DNA from: Elysia chlorotica
Taxonomy: Eukaryota; Mollusca; Gastropoda; Plakobranchidae
Assembly: GCA_003991915.1 (NCBI GenBank)
Contig: RQTK01000047.1
Coordinates: 823,903 to 887,902 of the forward strand
Reading direction: 5' to 3'
DNA: 64,000 nucleotides
Position numbers and translations under genes: made by a program. Under the pieces are notes generated by a model. The model saw nothing but the letters and a program-made list of their open reading frames with translations, was not told the DNA's origin and searched no databases. Of this stretch, positions 21,087 to 33,977 are shown one piece after another (the stretch's first letter is position 1; the number at the start of each line of letters is the position of its first letter).

Positions 21087-22590
21087 CAATTATGGTATCA
21101 ATAATTTGGATGTTCATAAAGAAATGCTGCATCCACTTTTCTTTTCCAAACCAGGTATTGCGAAGGCAATCATGTGTTTTCTACTCTATTTTTTTATTGC
21201 TGGTTTAGAGATAGACAATTTAATATTTTATTAGTGCATTATGCTTAACGGCATGAGCTTGTACATAGTCTAACAAACGATTCAACACACTGTATGATTT
21301 AGAAAGACGAGGACTCAAAAACACTTCAAGTTTTAACTTTTTGAGCAATGTTATTTGCACAATTTTACTGCGTTATGATGTAGCTGATAAAAAGCAACGG
21401 GATGTGTAAGAAGGTAAAATAATAGACAATACTGAGTTCCTTAAAATATTCGTATAACTGTAACATAAAAAGCAACATAAAAATCATTACAAAATCTAAA
21501 CCGTCTGAAAATATGGTTTGATTGTTGAATAGAATGAAAAAAGTTATCTACACGGAAAAACACAACAAAAACAGGGAAGTTTAAAAAGTACATTTTATCA
21601 CACAATTCTGTCGTCTTTTCGGAACGCTTTCATTTATCAGAAGATCGTCTTGTGTACTTTAAAATAGAAAAAATGGAAAGGGGTTTTATTGTAATTTACT
21701 TCAAAAAAAAAACCCCCAACAGTTTACATATTTTTTAAGGCGATTTTATTTCCAGACAGATGTCGATTTTCAAAGCCTAATTGGCAACATAAAAGCAAAA
21801 CGCTGTTTTTGAAAGCTTTTATGATTCCCGAAAATCATTCGAATGGTTATAATTACAATAAAATGACAATATTCGCAATTCAGGTAGTTTTCATTTCATA
21901 AATGGTTTTCAAAATGCATTAACTAATAATCAGGAACAGACAGTGTTTAAAGCATTTACATCTCTTTCAAATCGTCTTTATTGTTGAACAATGTTTTTGT
22001 TTCTTTTTTTGATATTCATATCTCTTAGCTTTACCTTTTTACTTATGTGTTTATCCGTGAGATAAGGCAAGAAAAGAAAAGCGAAGACAAAAACATACTC
22101 CCACAAAGCCTCAATATGCTAAGGATAGAAACTCCAACTTCCTATTCATAAACTCAATAATCCATCGATTTAGGTATTCTGCAACAGGCAACAATAATGA
22201 ACATAATTATATCATAAACTGCAATCGTCTCTTTCAGCCTATGCAATGAATTGCTTTTGAAGCGATCTAGCATGTAAAACAGTTAAAACCATGATTGTAA
22301 GTTAAGTTGTCAGATTCTTTTAGGCTGATGTTCATGCCTTGAAAGTTACAAAAACAAAATGAGGATCTTTTCACTCAACTTGAGTCGTGAATCAATTTTT
22401 GTTACTTTTCGGGGCACTATATCACTCTGTAACTTTTAGCACACGTATGAGTGCAAACACCTTGAGAAAATTAACTTTTATAATTACATTGGTATGAACT
22501 AGTGCAAAGCTAACACATTTGAGGGTCAAACGGAAACAGAAATATAAATGACAGTCAGAACGGTCTCCAACACTACACAACTCTTACTCC
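21084..22590. other. unique AT-rich DNA
   Basis: Nothing recognised. Confidence 0.5.
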
Positions 22591-22623
22591 ACTCTCTCTC
22601 TGCCTCTCTTTCTCTTTCTTTTT

Positions 22624-22660
<37 letters not shown>
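22591..22660. repeat. (TC)n microsatellite
   Basis: Pyrimidine on the plus strand, pure TC from about 22628 to 22659. The Leu/Ser frame at 22548-22763 is a repeat translation. Confidence 0.95.
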
Positions 22661-22664
<4 letters not shown>

Positions 22665-23117
22665 TTCTATAATTTTGTTACTTTTTATTTCTCCATCTCT
22701 CTTTCTACTTTTTGTACGAGGCGGTCTGTCTATCCACCTATTTTCATTCTTGTTATATTCTAATCGTGCAGCACATTAAATGAATAATTAAAAAAGGCAC
22801 CAATGAGTCTCAGTAATAAAACGGTCTCCACTGAAACTTAAAAATGTAGCAACGGCACTTTTACGATGCGCACTTGTTTTACGACAAGTGTAAAGTGTCA
22901 AAGATAACTAGTGGGGTTTGTTCTCACAAGGAAATAAGCACCATAGCAAGAGGAGAAAAGTGGTAAGAAACTAATATGGACTTTAAAAAATGAATAAAAA
23001 AAATTCAGAGGCAATGTGGGATAAACTAAGAAAATAAACACAAAAATCATTCATGTGGAGTAAACTAAAAAAAAAAATTCTCTGTTGCAGGTTATCAGAA
23101 CAAAGCAATATAACTTA

Positions 23118-23350
23118 GGACACCAGGGTGGCACCGAGGTAACTGGGCACACGAGGTAACTGAAATTGGCTTCTGGGTGCGAGCAAAGAAACGTTAGTGA
23201 TTATTCCAGCCTGTTTTAGACCTTCCCACTATCACCTGCTTAAGTCCCGGTGAAGCTTTGTTCCATCTGTGGGGTCTACCTCTAATTGGAGAATTATTAG
23301 CAGCAGGCTCCAGGAATAAACCTTGTACACTGCTTAGTCTATTGTTAGTC
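23118..23350 (+). repeat. possible degraded tRNA-derived SINE
   Basis: GGTGGCACCGAGGTAACTGG (about 23127) resembles a box A, and TTCTGGGTGCGAGC (about 23171) could be a worn box B. The block is GC-richer than its flanks. It lacks the shared core of copy S1, so it would be another family. Confidence 0.3.
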
Positions 23351-24790
23351 TGGTGTGCGAGACCAAGAATTGTTGAATATATTCAGTAGTACAAGAAGAC
23401 GAAGCTTTATCTGTTTTTAGAAGAAAGATTTACTCATTGTCTATCGTGGTATCGTGTGAGACCTTGGTAGATTTATGTATGCGAAAAATGATTCTTCAGA
23501 CACTTCAATGTGTGTAGCTGCATTTTAGCTTGGAGTGACATATTAAAGCTAGTTAACACTATTCTCTACATTGAAAGACTGGTACATACTTCATTCAATC
23601 TGAATTTCAATTTCCCCAAAAAGGATGAATAAAATCAACTTTATCTGATCTCATCTTAGAAACATGGAATTTGATCTGTCATTCAAGAGAAAAAAATGGA
23701 ACAAATCTCGTGTTGTTTTCATAAATGAAAAACAGTATTACAAAGACAATAATAGAATGAGTTTCAAACCTGTTAAAATAAATAGCATTCAAATAGTAAG
23801 TATGTTAAAAGTTACCTCTCTGCGAGGAGTACGACATAACTGGAAAACTCGGACCAATATCAGTTATGAAATCAAATTCAATTTTCAACCACATTAACTG
23901 TGATAAACACTAGAGGTTTATTTCCAGATAATCTTTCAGACCGCATCAGTGCATTTGCCAACTTTTTACCTGCATTCCTGTTGTCTAACCATCAACACTA
24001 TTTAAAAGACTGTCATTCAGATTCATTTTTGTTGGTGAATTAACAAAAATACAGTTTTATTTCAAAGATGCATAAAGTAAACTGAGCAAATCACTGTTTT
24101 GTAAAATCCTCTCACGAAAGAGGAACCCAATTAAAAGAAAACTGGCTGTTTACTTCAACTAATTTTTTTTTATTAAACTAACAGCATCAGATTTTGTGTA
24201 GCCACGAATTTGTGTGCAATATTGCACTGTTGAATACGTGACGCATTTATTTCTCCGGGATTCACTATCTACAACGTATACACGCCCATCTGGCAAAAAC
24301 ATGGCTGTTTAATAAATCAAACCAAAACATTCAGATATAATTGTCCATATCCGCCCATCACACTTCGCAGACGCTAATAATAGCCACCGCATGCCTAATT
24401 GAGCAAACAAATGCTAAACATTCGGCACTTTGTTCAAACAATCCTACACATTTTTTTATTTGCGAATTTTTGAAATTGTTGTATTTATGCTCATATATAC
24501 GCTTGTGCTTTTAACCTAGTCACATGAAACTCACGTGGAATTAGTTGGACGTGATTCAAGGTAACATTTATCTTAACCTGATAATTGTTTCCACATGAAA
24601 AGGACACATATTTTTATAACAAGAATAAATATATTTCCTGAACCCATCACTCGTCAAATTCTGTTACAATATGATTAACTGCAATCTACCTATTACGTAT
24701 ACACTTTGGGGAAAAACGTGCAAGTTGCAACACGCTGCCAGTTCTATAGCAATACAAATATTTGTATGTATAGATGTTATTTCTACACAA
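23351..24790. other. unique AT-rich DNA
   Basis: Only short unsupported open frames, such as a 77-codon frame at 23664-23897 with no motif. Confidence 0.5.
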
Positions 24791-24929
24791 ACTAATATAT
24801 TATATATATATATATTCGAATGTATTTCTGTACCATCTTATTGTTATCAATATCGAAAACAAAAAGCATAATTATATGATACACACTGGAAACGAGACTC
24901 GTACATACAGAGAGAGAAATAGAAAGAAT

Positions 24930-25034
24930 AAAGATGCAAAAAAAAAAAAAATGAGATTTCGATAAATGATAAAGAAAGAGTTAAAAAAGAAAAAAAAAGA
25001 AAAAAAAGAAAGAAAGAAAGAGAGAGAGAGATAG

Positions 25035-25065
<31 letters not shown>

Positions 25066-25066
25066 G

Positions 25067-25157
<91 letters not shown>
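24930..25157. repeat. compound poly-A, (GAAA)n, (GATA)n, (GA)n microsatellite
   Basis: Poly-A at 24938-24950 is followed by GAAA-type purine sequence, then (GATA)n with GA interruptions at about 25030-25100, then pure (GA)n to 25157. A short (TA)n lies upstream at about 24797-24815. The Ser/Leu/Tyr frames on the minus strand are translations of this array. Confidence 0.97.
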
Positions 25158-25160
<3 letters not shown>

Positions 25161-25437
25161 TTGGAGGACAAAAGGTAGCCACAAGAAGTTTAAGATAATA
25201 AGACAGATTATACTATATACGTTTACATAGTTTGGAATTTTAGGAAAAAATAACGCAATTAAGTATGTGTGGGATAGTGTGGCTGTACCAAATTAATAAA
25301 CTATGTCTAGTTAAAGGTATTATATAAAATTATTGTGTACAATTTCTAAGCTGGATATGTACAGTTCGATCATAATAATAGTGACAGAGTATTAAATTCA
25401 AGAAGTTAGGCCTCTATAAAAACGAACAGGAACACAC

Positions 25438-25459
25438 TAACAACATCAACAACAGAAGC

Positions 25460-25491
<32 letters not shown>

Positions 25492-25760
25492 GAACAACAA
25501 CACCAACAGCAACAACAACAAAAAACAGCACAAACAACAAATAAAGGACCAATTAAGTACAAAGAAGAAACAAAAGCAAAAATCAAACTAAAGCAAAAAA
25601 CCAAACAAAACAAAAACATAGAACAAAACAAAAACAAACACACACAGGAAGATAATAAATCAGTATTTTATGTATGCCAACACAAAAAAACAGCAACAAA
25701 ACAACAACAACAACCAACAAAAAAGACAAAAAAAAACAACAACAAACAAACAAATCTCCC
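25438..25760. repeat. (CAA)n and A/C-rich tracts
   Basis: (CAA)n with AGA interruptions at about 25440-25530, AC-rich sequence to 25650, and a second (CAA)-rich stretch at 25685-25755 ending near a C run. Confidence 0.92.
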
Positions 25761-26945
25761 CCCCCCATAAACTGACCAAGTATACTCCCAAAACAAAACA
25801 AAAAAAAAGTAAAATGAGCAAAACTATTTCGTTCAAATGGATGATATTTAATTAAAAAAATAGACATCAACGACGAGATTTAATAAAAAAAAAATAGACA
25901 TCGTAATGTCCTAAAACCAGGGTATAATGTGTTTTACCTAAGTAAATGTACTCGATGCTGTAAAATGTAAGTCAGTGAACCCTAAGTCAATAACGACAGA
26001 CTAGATAAAACTTTACCAAAAGCGATCTGATGATAGACCTATTTTGGTTAACCAAATCTATTTTTTTTAAACTGTTCAACCACCGACATCCCACCATGGT
26101 TGTTTAGTTACAATGTATGTACAATGTATGTACAGAGTAATACCGAATCACCCAGTACTTTCATAAGAAAAAATCATGTCAAACAGAACCCATCGATAGC
26201 TGCAGAACAAAATAAAGATGTGACTTTTTTTTATAAAATCCAGAGATAGCTTTATTAAGTTTTATTTAGCGTGTACAATGATAAATCTGCTCGATTCATG
26301 TCATGAAATGTAATTGGAATTCTTTGCGCCCTAATTTAGATTAATGAACTCCTGACAAACTAAAAAAAAAAGATGGAGATTAAGATCTGTATGAACAAAA
26401 CATTTAGATCTCCGAACATGGATACGAAATATATCCACTTTCAGGAAATAACTCTTCGTGGCTGCCCCAAAATTTGGCATTGGGATCTCGACTTATCCTT
26501 ATTTTTTTATGCGAAATCGCATAACATACGTAATGTGTTTCCAATAAAAAAATAAAATTTCAAAACTGCAGAGATATCCGCCTACAAATTGAAGTAGGCA
26601 TAAAGTTGTCAGGTTGATATAACCATCAATATACATTTTATCTCCAAACTATGCACCAATCCTTGGCGTGTTTTTGGGATTTCCTCTTTCAAACATCAAA
26701 GATAAGAATTATCATCTAATTTTTTCCATAAGAGTTGCACGAACGAACATGTTTACTGTAGCAATGCTGTGTTACACAGCAACTTTTTGGGTTGCCAAGA
26801 TTATTGACAGAAAAACATTTCGATATAAACTTTTTAACCTGATACTTCAACCGATAACTATGACCCATTAGCTATGGAGGAAACGCATACCTTGTGATGT
26901 GGGAGTATAAAGGTTTCAGTCTGAACGTCAGCATTATAATTTTTA
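25761..26945. other. unique AT-rich DNA
   Basis: A 12-bp direct repeat ACAATGTATGTA lies near 26110-26135. Nothing else recognised. Confidence 0.5.
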
Positions 26946-27172
26946 GGCTATAGTGTGGGCGGATCTAACGTCTGACGTCTGACAATTTTACATTTTGCTA
27001 TAGAGAGACAGTGAATCCTCTCTCGATCGGTCAGATGATAGGGATAGCGATCCAACCTGTAGGGAACGAAATCAGACAAACACGCTTTTGACCACTCGTG
27101 TGTTTCGAATTAGTGACCTCCTGATTTGAAGATCGACGCTTTACCTCCTGCGCCTTTTAAACCCCTGGAGTG
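26946..27172 (-). mobile_element. tRNA-derived SINE, copy S5
   Basis: On the minus strand a tRNA-like head at about 27172-27100 includes CTAATTCGAAAC as box B (plus 27102-27112). The body ends in TGTAAAATTGTCAGACGTCA and a CACACTATAG segment, matching the S1 core. No pentamer tail is left. A 60-codon minus-strand frame overlapping it is not a gene. Confidence 0.7.
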
Positions 27173-27815
27173 GTAAAGTAATGAGCTAACCTGCGATTTT
27201 TGAACTTTCTGATAAACACGGCTAAAACAAAAAAGGTGCAAAAAGTCTAAATGCCCGATAAATATCCACATGTACAAGCATTTGTTACTCAAGAATCAAC
27301 CCGGTTACTTGGAAAGTAGGGAACATGTAGCTTATTATGGTTTGATAGAGCGCAACGGGTAGCTCAAAGGATGTTTATTTATAGAAACTCTAAAGCTTCT
27401 CATCTTGAGAGTACATTCTGTATCTGGAGAATTCACTTACAGTACTAAGTGTTCATGCATTCTCCGTGTTCGAAAGGTAAAAACTCACAGCCGCTCTATC
27501 TGACTTCTAAAACAGAAGAAGGCACCACCTAGATACATATTTATTTAAATAACAAACACTTTGGGAGGAGCGGGTGGTATGGAGCTTATCTAGATTAGGC
27601 CTCTCTATATATAATGTTTCCGTAATGATATACCTGGTTCAGAAATAAGATACCGTAGTTCACCACTCTGTAAGTAGAATGACATCCTATGACACAACTG
27701 TAGAACATTAAAGGAAAAAAAAGTATAATTCTAAGCGTAGATACGCGTTAACACCTAGAATAATAAACCTTTTTTGACCAGAAAACATTGTTTTGCTTCT
27801 ATGAAAAATGCAAAA
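27173..27815. other. unique DNA
   Basis: Nothing recognised. Confidence 0.5.
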
Positions 27816-27837
27816 AAAAAAAAAAAAAAAAAAAAAT
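27816..27837. repeat. poly-A tract
   Basis: About 22 A on the plus strand. No retrogene or LINE body was seen next to it. Confidence 0.9.
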
Positions 27838-28139
27838 ATCATCTTTCCTTTATCGCAAACATTTCTCATTTTTAAATGTTCAATTTCTTTTAACATTCAC
27901 CACCACTCACGCTCTCTCTTATAAAAGCCCAAGAAAAAAAAAATAGGAAAAGAAGAAAAAGCAAAGCAAGAAACGAGACCACTTTTCCTCAGGGCAATAA
28001 ATTTGAAGTGACTGAAGAGAGAGGAACAAAATACATATTAACAAAACTCCCACTAGTTTTAGACTCTGTGAATAAATATGTAATAAAACTGCATTGGCGC
28101 TTGTGTTTGAAATTAGCACTCCACAACGAACCTTTCCAC

Positions 28140-28250
28140 ACTACAGCCAGACAGTGGAGGGGGTGGCGGTCGTCTCCTGCAGCAATTTGTGTAGTGGCGG
28201 CGCAGGTAATTCGCATAATTGATCAAAGATGGCGGGCCCGCCCCATCAAC
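28140..28250. promoter_or_regulatory. GC-rich patch with YY1-like motif, possible promoter
   Basis: CAAAGATGGCGGGCCCGCC near 28224 contains AAGATGGCGG, the core recognised by YY1 in animal promoters. It lies in a short GC-rich patch with GTGGCGGTCGTCTCC in otherwise AT-rich DNA. No TATA box, initiator or downstream coding exon was identified, so promoter function is speculation. Confidence 0.15.
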
Positions 28251-28309
28251 ATTAAAAAGTTACAACCCTGTTAACTTCGGGACAATGTCCTCCCTCTTTA
28301 TGACTGAAC

Positions 28310-28445
28310 ATTACAGACACACATAAAAAAACAACTACCAAGCAAAAAACAAACAACAAAAAACAAACAAACAAATACTCGTAAATAATAAAAAAACAAC
28401 AATAAAAACCCCACACAGACCAAAAAACAACAACAAACAAACAAG
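28310..28445. repeat. A/C-rich low-complexity tract
   Basis: Repeated AAACAA and CAACAA words on the plus strand. Confidence 0.85.
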
Positions 28446-28832
28446 TGAGACTGAGTAATGCATTATTTTTATTGCAGAAACGAAGGTTACAAAATGCATC
28501 TTATCTTACGTTAAAATATATTTAATTTTAGAAATTACATTCCTTTATAAAAACGAACAGACTATTCAAATAGTTAAAGCTTTGTAATGTGCTGATCATT
28601 CTTCCATTCATACAGTATACGAAATTGGCAAACAGTCTTCTGAATACTCGACGCATAAAATGTGGTTTCTAAGGTAAAAAAAATCTGTACTCCAGGATGA
28701 AGTGCCATACTTTTGTTTGACTTTCTAATTTACGCACAAATTTTCAATTTCATGAAATGAACATTTTCTCAAGGTTGTGCATCTGTTATCGGCAGCAAAT
28801 CTGACACTTGTCAGCGAAAAAACTAAAACACC

Positions 28833-29048
28833 CAATTAGCTTCCGATGAACATAGTCTGTTGAGAAAGAAAATGTATTCAAATAAAGGAACGAAGAGACT
28901 ACGAAATCTCGAAAACATATTTCTATGTTTACTTCAACATCAATTAGCTTCCGATGAACATAGCCTGTTTAGAAAGAAAATGTATTCAAATAAAGGAACG
29001 AATAGACTACGAAATCTTACAAAAACTTATTTCTGTTTACTTCAACAT
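28833..29048. repeat. 108-bp tandem duplication
   Basis: CAATTAGCTTCCGATGAACA starts at 28833 and again at 28941. The second unit carries a few substitutions and small indels near its end. The 108-bp period is a multiple of three and lies inside an open frame. Confidence 0.95.
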
Positions 29049-29285
29049 CATCTTATAAACCTGGTAACTTCTGTGTTTCCAAAAATACTTAAGTTTGAGG
29101 CACGGAGTATGCATTACTTGAACAACAATTTCCTAGGACTAAAAGGTAAAAATCACCGAGCACGTATTGTGAAAAGAATCGCTGAAGAAATTTTGAAGCT
29201 AATGTATACACTATTTGTACATTATCTGAAATGTACTCAGCAGTTTTCACAACAACGACTTAAAATCTTTCAACTGCTTTTGTGA
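28860..29285 (+). CDS. unrecognised 141-codon frame with an internal 36-residue repeat
   Basis: The tandem duplication gives two similar blocks, each with KKMYSNKGT, RLRNL and CLLQH. A basic, hydrophobic C-terminal part follows (HRARIVKRIAEEILKLMY). No known domain, signal peptide or splice context was recognised. The opening ATG is not in a strong context, and chance can explain a frame this long in AT-rich DNA, although the frame-preserving duplication is mildly suggestive. Confidence 0.2.
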   Translation: MRKKMYSNKGTKRLRNLENIFLCLLQHQLASDEHSLFRKKMYSNKGTNRLRNLTKTYFCLLQHHLINLVTSVFPKILKFEARSMHYLNNNFLGLKGKNHRARIVKRIAEEILKLMYTLFVHYLKCTQQFSQQRLKIFQLLL

Positions 29286-29872
29286 CGCTTATTAAAGTAA
29301 AAAAAGTACAACTGTTTAAGTAAAATGCCAGCTGCTGTGTAGCTATGTGCACACTCTTGGTTATGTAAACTACCTGGATCGTGGCATGAGTAGAATACAA
29401 GTCTAACTGAAGTGATAATTGATCTTATGGAGTTTAGATTGAATAGAATCGCAGAAAAGTTCCTATAATAGATACAGACACTTATTAACATTACATACCA
29501 TTTTAAGTTTCATAAATGTCGATAATTATCGAGAGTAAAACCAAAATGTAGTCCTTATACCTTATGTGAATTTTAAAATTGATCGATTCCCTCGGTGAGC
29601 TGAGAGCTAAACGTCCTAAAATTGCAAAGATTAGTCTTGTATCTTCTGAGTTTTGTTAAATCTTTTATTTTGTAAATTAATGAAATGGATTACTTATCTT
29701 ATCGTATAATGTTACATAGCTAAACGCTGAGGGTTCATGAAGCGTAGCCTATATACTTTGGTACTTTCTCAATAATTATTGATACAGTTGTATCATCTTG
29801 ATAATTTATTTGATAGTTGGGGTATTTTTATATTTACAATATTATGTATATAAGATCAGATTTTTCCCTTGT
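29286..29872. other. unique AT-rich DNA
   Basis: Nothing recognised. Confidence 0.5.
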
Positions 29873-29995
29873 CATGGGGTTGTGTGGATAAGTGTGGTGG
29901 TGCGGTAGCCCTGACCAGAATATCCCCGCACTGTCTCTGTGTAGCAGCACGTAAACATCTCAGACTTTAGTCTTGGGACCCTAAGCAACCCCCCC
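29873..29995 (+). mobile_element. SINE fragment, copy S3, internally deleted
   Basis: A head-like GGTGGTGCGGTAGCCCTG near 29897 is joined to ATATCCCCGCACTGTCTCTG and the family core GTAGCAGCACGTAAAC, then TAGTCTTGGGACCCTAAGCA. The box B region and about 90 bp of body seen in S1 are absent. Confidence 0.75.
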
Positions 29996-31460
29996 CTTTG
30001 TTTATTGATACATATTACAGCATTTTAGTTTTCTTTCTTTAGCACTGTTTTTCAAATAACTATTGGTCCTCTACATTTTAATATGGGTATTCCCACTCTC
30101 CCCTATTGGCAACCGGAGTTTCTCTGTGTTTGCAAGTTAAAAAATCTTTGTGGTTAAAAAGAAAAAGATGTTACAATATCGACGTCTACGATTTTTTTTA
30201 CTTGTCATCGGCTTGTGTTGATGAGTTCTTTAAAATAAATGTAATTACTATTAAAAGCTTAAGAGCATGCCCGTGCCTCTCAGCCTATGATCTATGACCA
30301 TTTATGCACTGATGTACTTGAAGTCCTCGTTATTTGAGAGTGACAATAGATCAAACCCGAATTTCCCTAGACGTTTAAAAGAATACAAACAAAAAAACCC
30401 AAAAAACAACAACAAAAAACCCGAGCTAAAAACTGGAACACTTTTTTAAGGTTTTCGTCACGCAAAATCAAAATTACAGGCCTGCGACCCTAAGAAAACT
30501 GTACATTTGCCATCACGCAGAGCTCCCGTCGTTATGTAGGGCCTACCGTATATATATATTATGTTACAACTAAATGAATACCATGTTTGTTTACAGAAAA
30601 TGTTCCTTTTTCTCCCAACACTGTTTGAATTGTGGATGTTGTGTCATTAGATGTTGAAGGCCCACATTTAAGATTATAAACTTTTATACTACCAGCAGTC
30701 ACTGTAACAGTAACAACTATCCTATTTTTTAAAGAAAAGTTTAAGGCACGCTTTGAAGTTACCTATCCTTAAAACCCCAAAGTTCGATCAATACTGCTAA
30801 GCATGAAAAGACATTTCTTGATATATATAATGAGTCATAATCATTATAAAGGTATCTAATTTTTAAATTCAAAATAAACTGAATATCCACGAAAGTATTC
30901 CCTTGGTTATGAAATATGTAATACATCTGTTTTATAAAGACATATGTTTGTTTAACATTTTTTGTCACAGATCAACATACTTTCTGGAAATCTTTTTTTT
31001 CAGTCCGAGTAATTAGCAAACCTTTAACCCAAAATTTATAATGAAAATCTAATTCTTTATAACTACGAAAAAACAACAACAACCCCACACCATGTATCCG
31101 CTTATATGAATCATGTGCATTTCAAAAGATTTTTACATGCTTGAACAAAACTAATAATGGAGCTTATATGTATATAGTACCGCATTTGAAACCAGTTCAT
31201 AATTTAGCTACTGACGCAGTGAATTGAAAAGGAAACGCAAAACAACAACAACAACAAAAAAACAGCCGTACCTCACCTAATGAGCGTCTATAGACCCGTC
31301 CGTGACAAAGCCTAACAAGTGACATTGGGCATCCTAAAAACTACCAGCAACCTAGAGAACGTTCCTTTATTGGTTACAAACAGTGTAGCTTTCACTGTTG
31401 CTGTAAAAAATTGCGTTATCTAATGGCTTAGTACAATATTGCCGTTTTTTTGGTGTTATG
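29996..31460. other. unique AT-rich DNA
   Basis: A short C run follows the SINE at 29988-29997. A/C-rich words occur at 30390-30420 and 31060-31090, and (CAA)n at 31240-31260. No gene recognised. Confidence 0.5.
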
Positions 31461-31463
31461 CAA

Positions 31464-31530
31464 CAGCTGAAGAGGCCGAGCGGTTAAAACATCCAGTTCC
31501 TTGTTGTCAGTTTGCTGAAAGCAATCAGTA
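31464..31530 (+). repeat. tRNA-like box A fragment
   Basis: AAGAGGCCGAGCGGTTAAAA at 31471-31490 is close to the D-arm of leucine or serine tRNAs. No matching T-arm or box B follows at the right distance, so it is at most a broken tRNA-derived repeat. Confidence 0.3.
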
Positions 31531-32392
31531 GCATCCCATATTTTCTCTACATTATGAGTCAAATTTGTCTCAAGGTGGGTTGAAGCGCAACAGTTATGTT
31601 AATAATATCTGTGGGATGTGCCCTCAAACGACTAATGAGTGTTTATTTTGAGCTTGTTAAACGGTGGTATTGAAAAACATAAAGAGCAAAGACAAGCCAG
31701 TAGAAAGTAAGTGTACAAAGCCATGTTCTCAAGTATGAATATAGCACTCCCATTTACTATTTTTATCGGTGCTACTACATTTATAGATGCTGCTACATAA
31801 TAGGTGCCTGGTGTTATCCAGATGTATGCTCACAAAGGGAGAATGGACTTAAAGTAAAGCTGATTCCATATAAATATATTTAATCGCGAGTATTGGTTAT
31901 TGTATGGGACAAAACACAATAGAAATGCAAACCATACAATGCCCACATTTTGACTACATCTCGGTACAGAATAAGGTCGACCAAAATGTCGCTACCTTAT
32001 CTTGAAATACAGAGCATTTTTAAAATGTATCGTCTATTGTAAGTTTTTCACCATTACAAACTTAAAACTGCGGTTTGAAACCTCAATTCTACACCCCTTT
32101 AAATCTATCAAAATATACCGTAAGATATTCATACAAATTCCTTCTTTTTTTTTATTGGAAACCGTTGAGGAAAACACAGCGCACTTTTTAAAAGCCTGAA
32201 ATATCGCCCGATCTAACAAACTTTAGAACGCACCAGCAGTGATAGCTCACGATGCTTGCAAATTACGAAACTGAAAAAGGCATCAATTGCGCCATCTAAT
32301 AGATTATGACATGGAAGCGTGAAGGCATAATGTTGTAACTCGGACTCAAAACATGATACCCACGTCTGCGGGATGCTCTAGCTCTAAGTGTT
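31531..32392. other. unique AT-rich DNA
   Basis: Nothing recognised. Confidence 0.5.
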
Positions 32393-32623
32393 TCAAGAGA
32401 CGTAAAGAGAGTCGGCCTTGTTCCTCAAGCTCGCTCTGAAATACATCGATTGTGTAAGTTGAAACTCCGCTGCAACCAGTGCTTTAGCAAATAGGCAAGT
32501 CCGGACCGCCTCTTCGCCATCGGCGATCGCAAATTTGATTATCGTGAAAACTTCGGGGCGAAAGAAGAGAGGCTGGACTGATAATTTCATGATTTTCTGC
32601 TGGATATGTGTACTCAGTTTCAT
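32393..32623 (-). CDS. unrecognised open frame in a GC-richer patch, weak exon candidate
   Basis: A 76-codon minus-strand frame opens with ATG at 32623 and includes PLFFRPEVFTIIKFAIADGE and RTCLFAKALVAAEFQL. Its base composition is nearer to coding sequence than the flanks. A CAG acceptor-like site lies just inside (ATATCCAGCAG), but its pyrimidine tract is poor and no clear donor was found. No domain recognised. Confidence 0.2.
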   Translation of the reverse strand: MKLSTHIQQKIMKLSVQPLFFRPEVFTIIKFAIADGEEAVRTCLFAKALVAAEFQLTQSMYFRASLRNKADSLYVS

Positions 32624-33930
32624 GGTGAATGGAGCTCAAAAATGGAATAATCTAGATTAGGATAGGAAGAAGTGGGACGTAAGAATAAATTGATGGAGAC
32701 GCGAGGAGTTCACAAATAGGCGAAGAGAAACTAAGAAAACGGGATACTATGGGAGAAAAGGTTGGTACAAGGCCAAAAGGCAAAAACAAATCCTGCAAAG
32801 ACTTCACCTTTATAAATATGAAAGATAGATATGGTTTATAAAGTATTGAGATAAACATTTTTAGAGATAATTAATAAATTACTGATGAAATAACGATTTT
32901 TAATTTTTATTTATACACCGATGACCATGAAAATACTTCATTTAATACAACGAACTAAAATCGCCTATGATCTTTCCTTTGCTTTCTCTTAAACTTTACT
33001 TTTCTTCTTACTCCTAACGTTTTTTATCGTTTAACATTTAAATTTAATTGTAACTATGAGAGAGAAACCTTGGCATATAAATACCCTACACTTTTCTATG
33101 AAAATACTTGAATGATTGAGCCAAACTTTTTTGTTTCTTTTATTTTGTGTGTAATAAAATATGTAAGAACACTTCACCAGATCTAAATTTATTAAATAAC
33201 GAAAACGTTTTGAAACATGTTTGTGACTCACATTGAAGAAAAAATACTCTAGAGACGAATATTTACATGAGCTGAGAGGAGGTTTAAAAAGAAAATTGTA
33301 AGGTGTTTGGTGATTTGCTTTTAACCCCCAACAAAAATGATTCATTTTTGTTAAGACTCTTCTTCTTCTAAACTATGTTGGAAAAAAATGAACAACCATG
33401 GCGCTGATATTGCTCAATGTATTTCAGACGAACAAATTTGAATACGTGAAACATAGAAAAACAAGGCATTACATTTTTGCATCCTTTTAAAAATAATCTA
33501 TTATTGCTCAATGAAAATAACAACCCAAAAAAACTATTCTAGACGTCCCGAAAAATAATGTTGTCCATTTTTACGAAAAGGTTGTATCTAATGTAAAAAA
33601 CACATTGTTTTGGAAAATGTCTGCCTTCTTAATATGTTATATAATATATTCAACATTTTCTATGTCGCCTTGTTCTTCCATTTGTAGCTGTGTAAGTGTG
33701 TGTATATATTACGCCTTTTAGTTATACCCCAATACAGATCGCTATTGCGAACGACTTCTCTGTCTTCAGAATAGCATTCTTAAGGTTTCGAACTGGGGCA
33801 GAGGATGCAGTTTTTATTGATCCCAGCGAGCTAAATTAAATAATTATAAGCTACAACGATCAGGTTTTGTTGAGAGCAGGGACTATTGCATAGTAGATTA
33901 GTATCTTGACTTGGCGAACTCCAAATGGAG
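32624..33930. other. unique AT-rich DNA
   Basis: Only short unsupported frames. No repeats beyond a short (TG) stretch near 33700. Confidence 0.5.
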
Positions 33931-33939
33931 AGAAAGAAC

Positions 33940-33977
<38 letters not shown>

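Noticed and set aside
31464-31530. Leucine or serine tRNA gene
   Set aside because: Only the D-arm region matches; the T-arm is missing.
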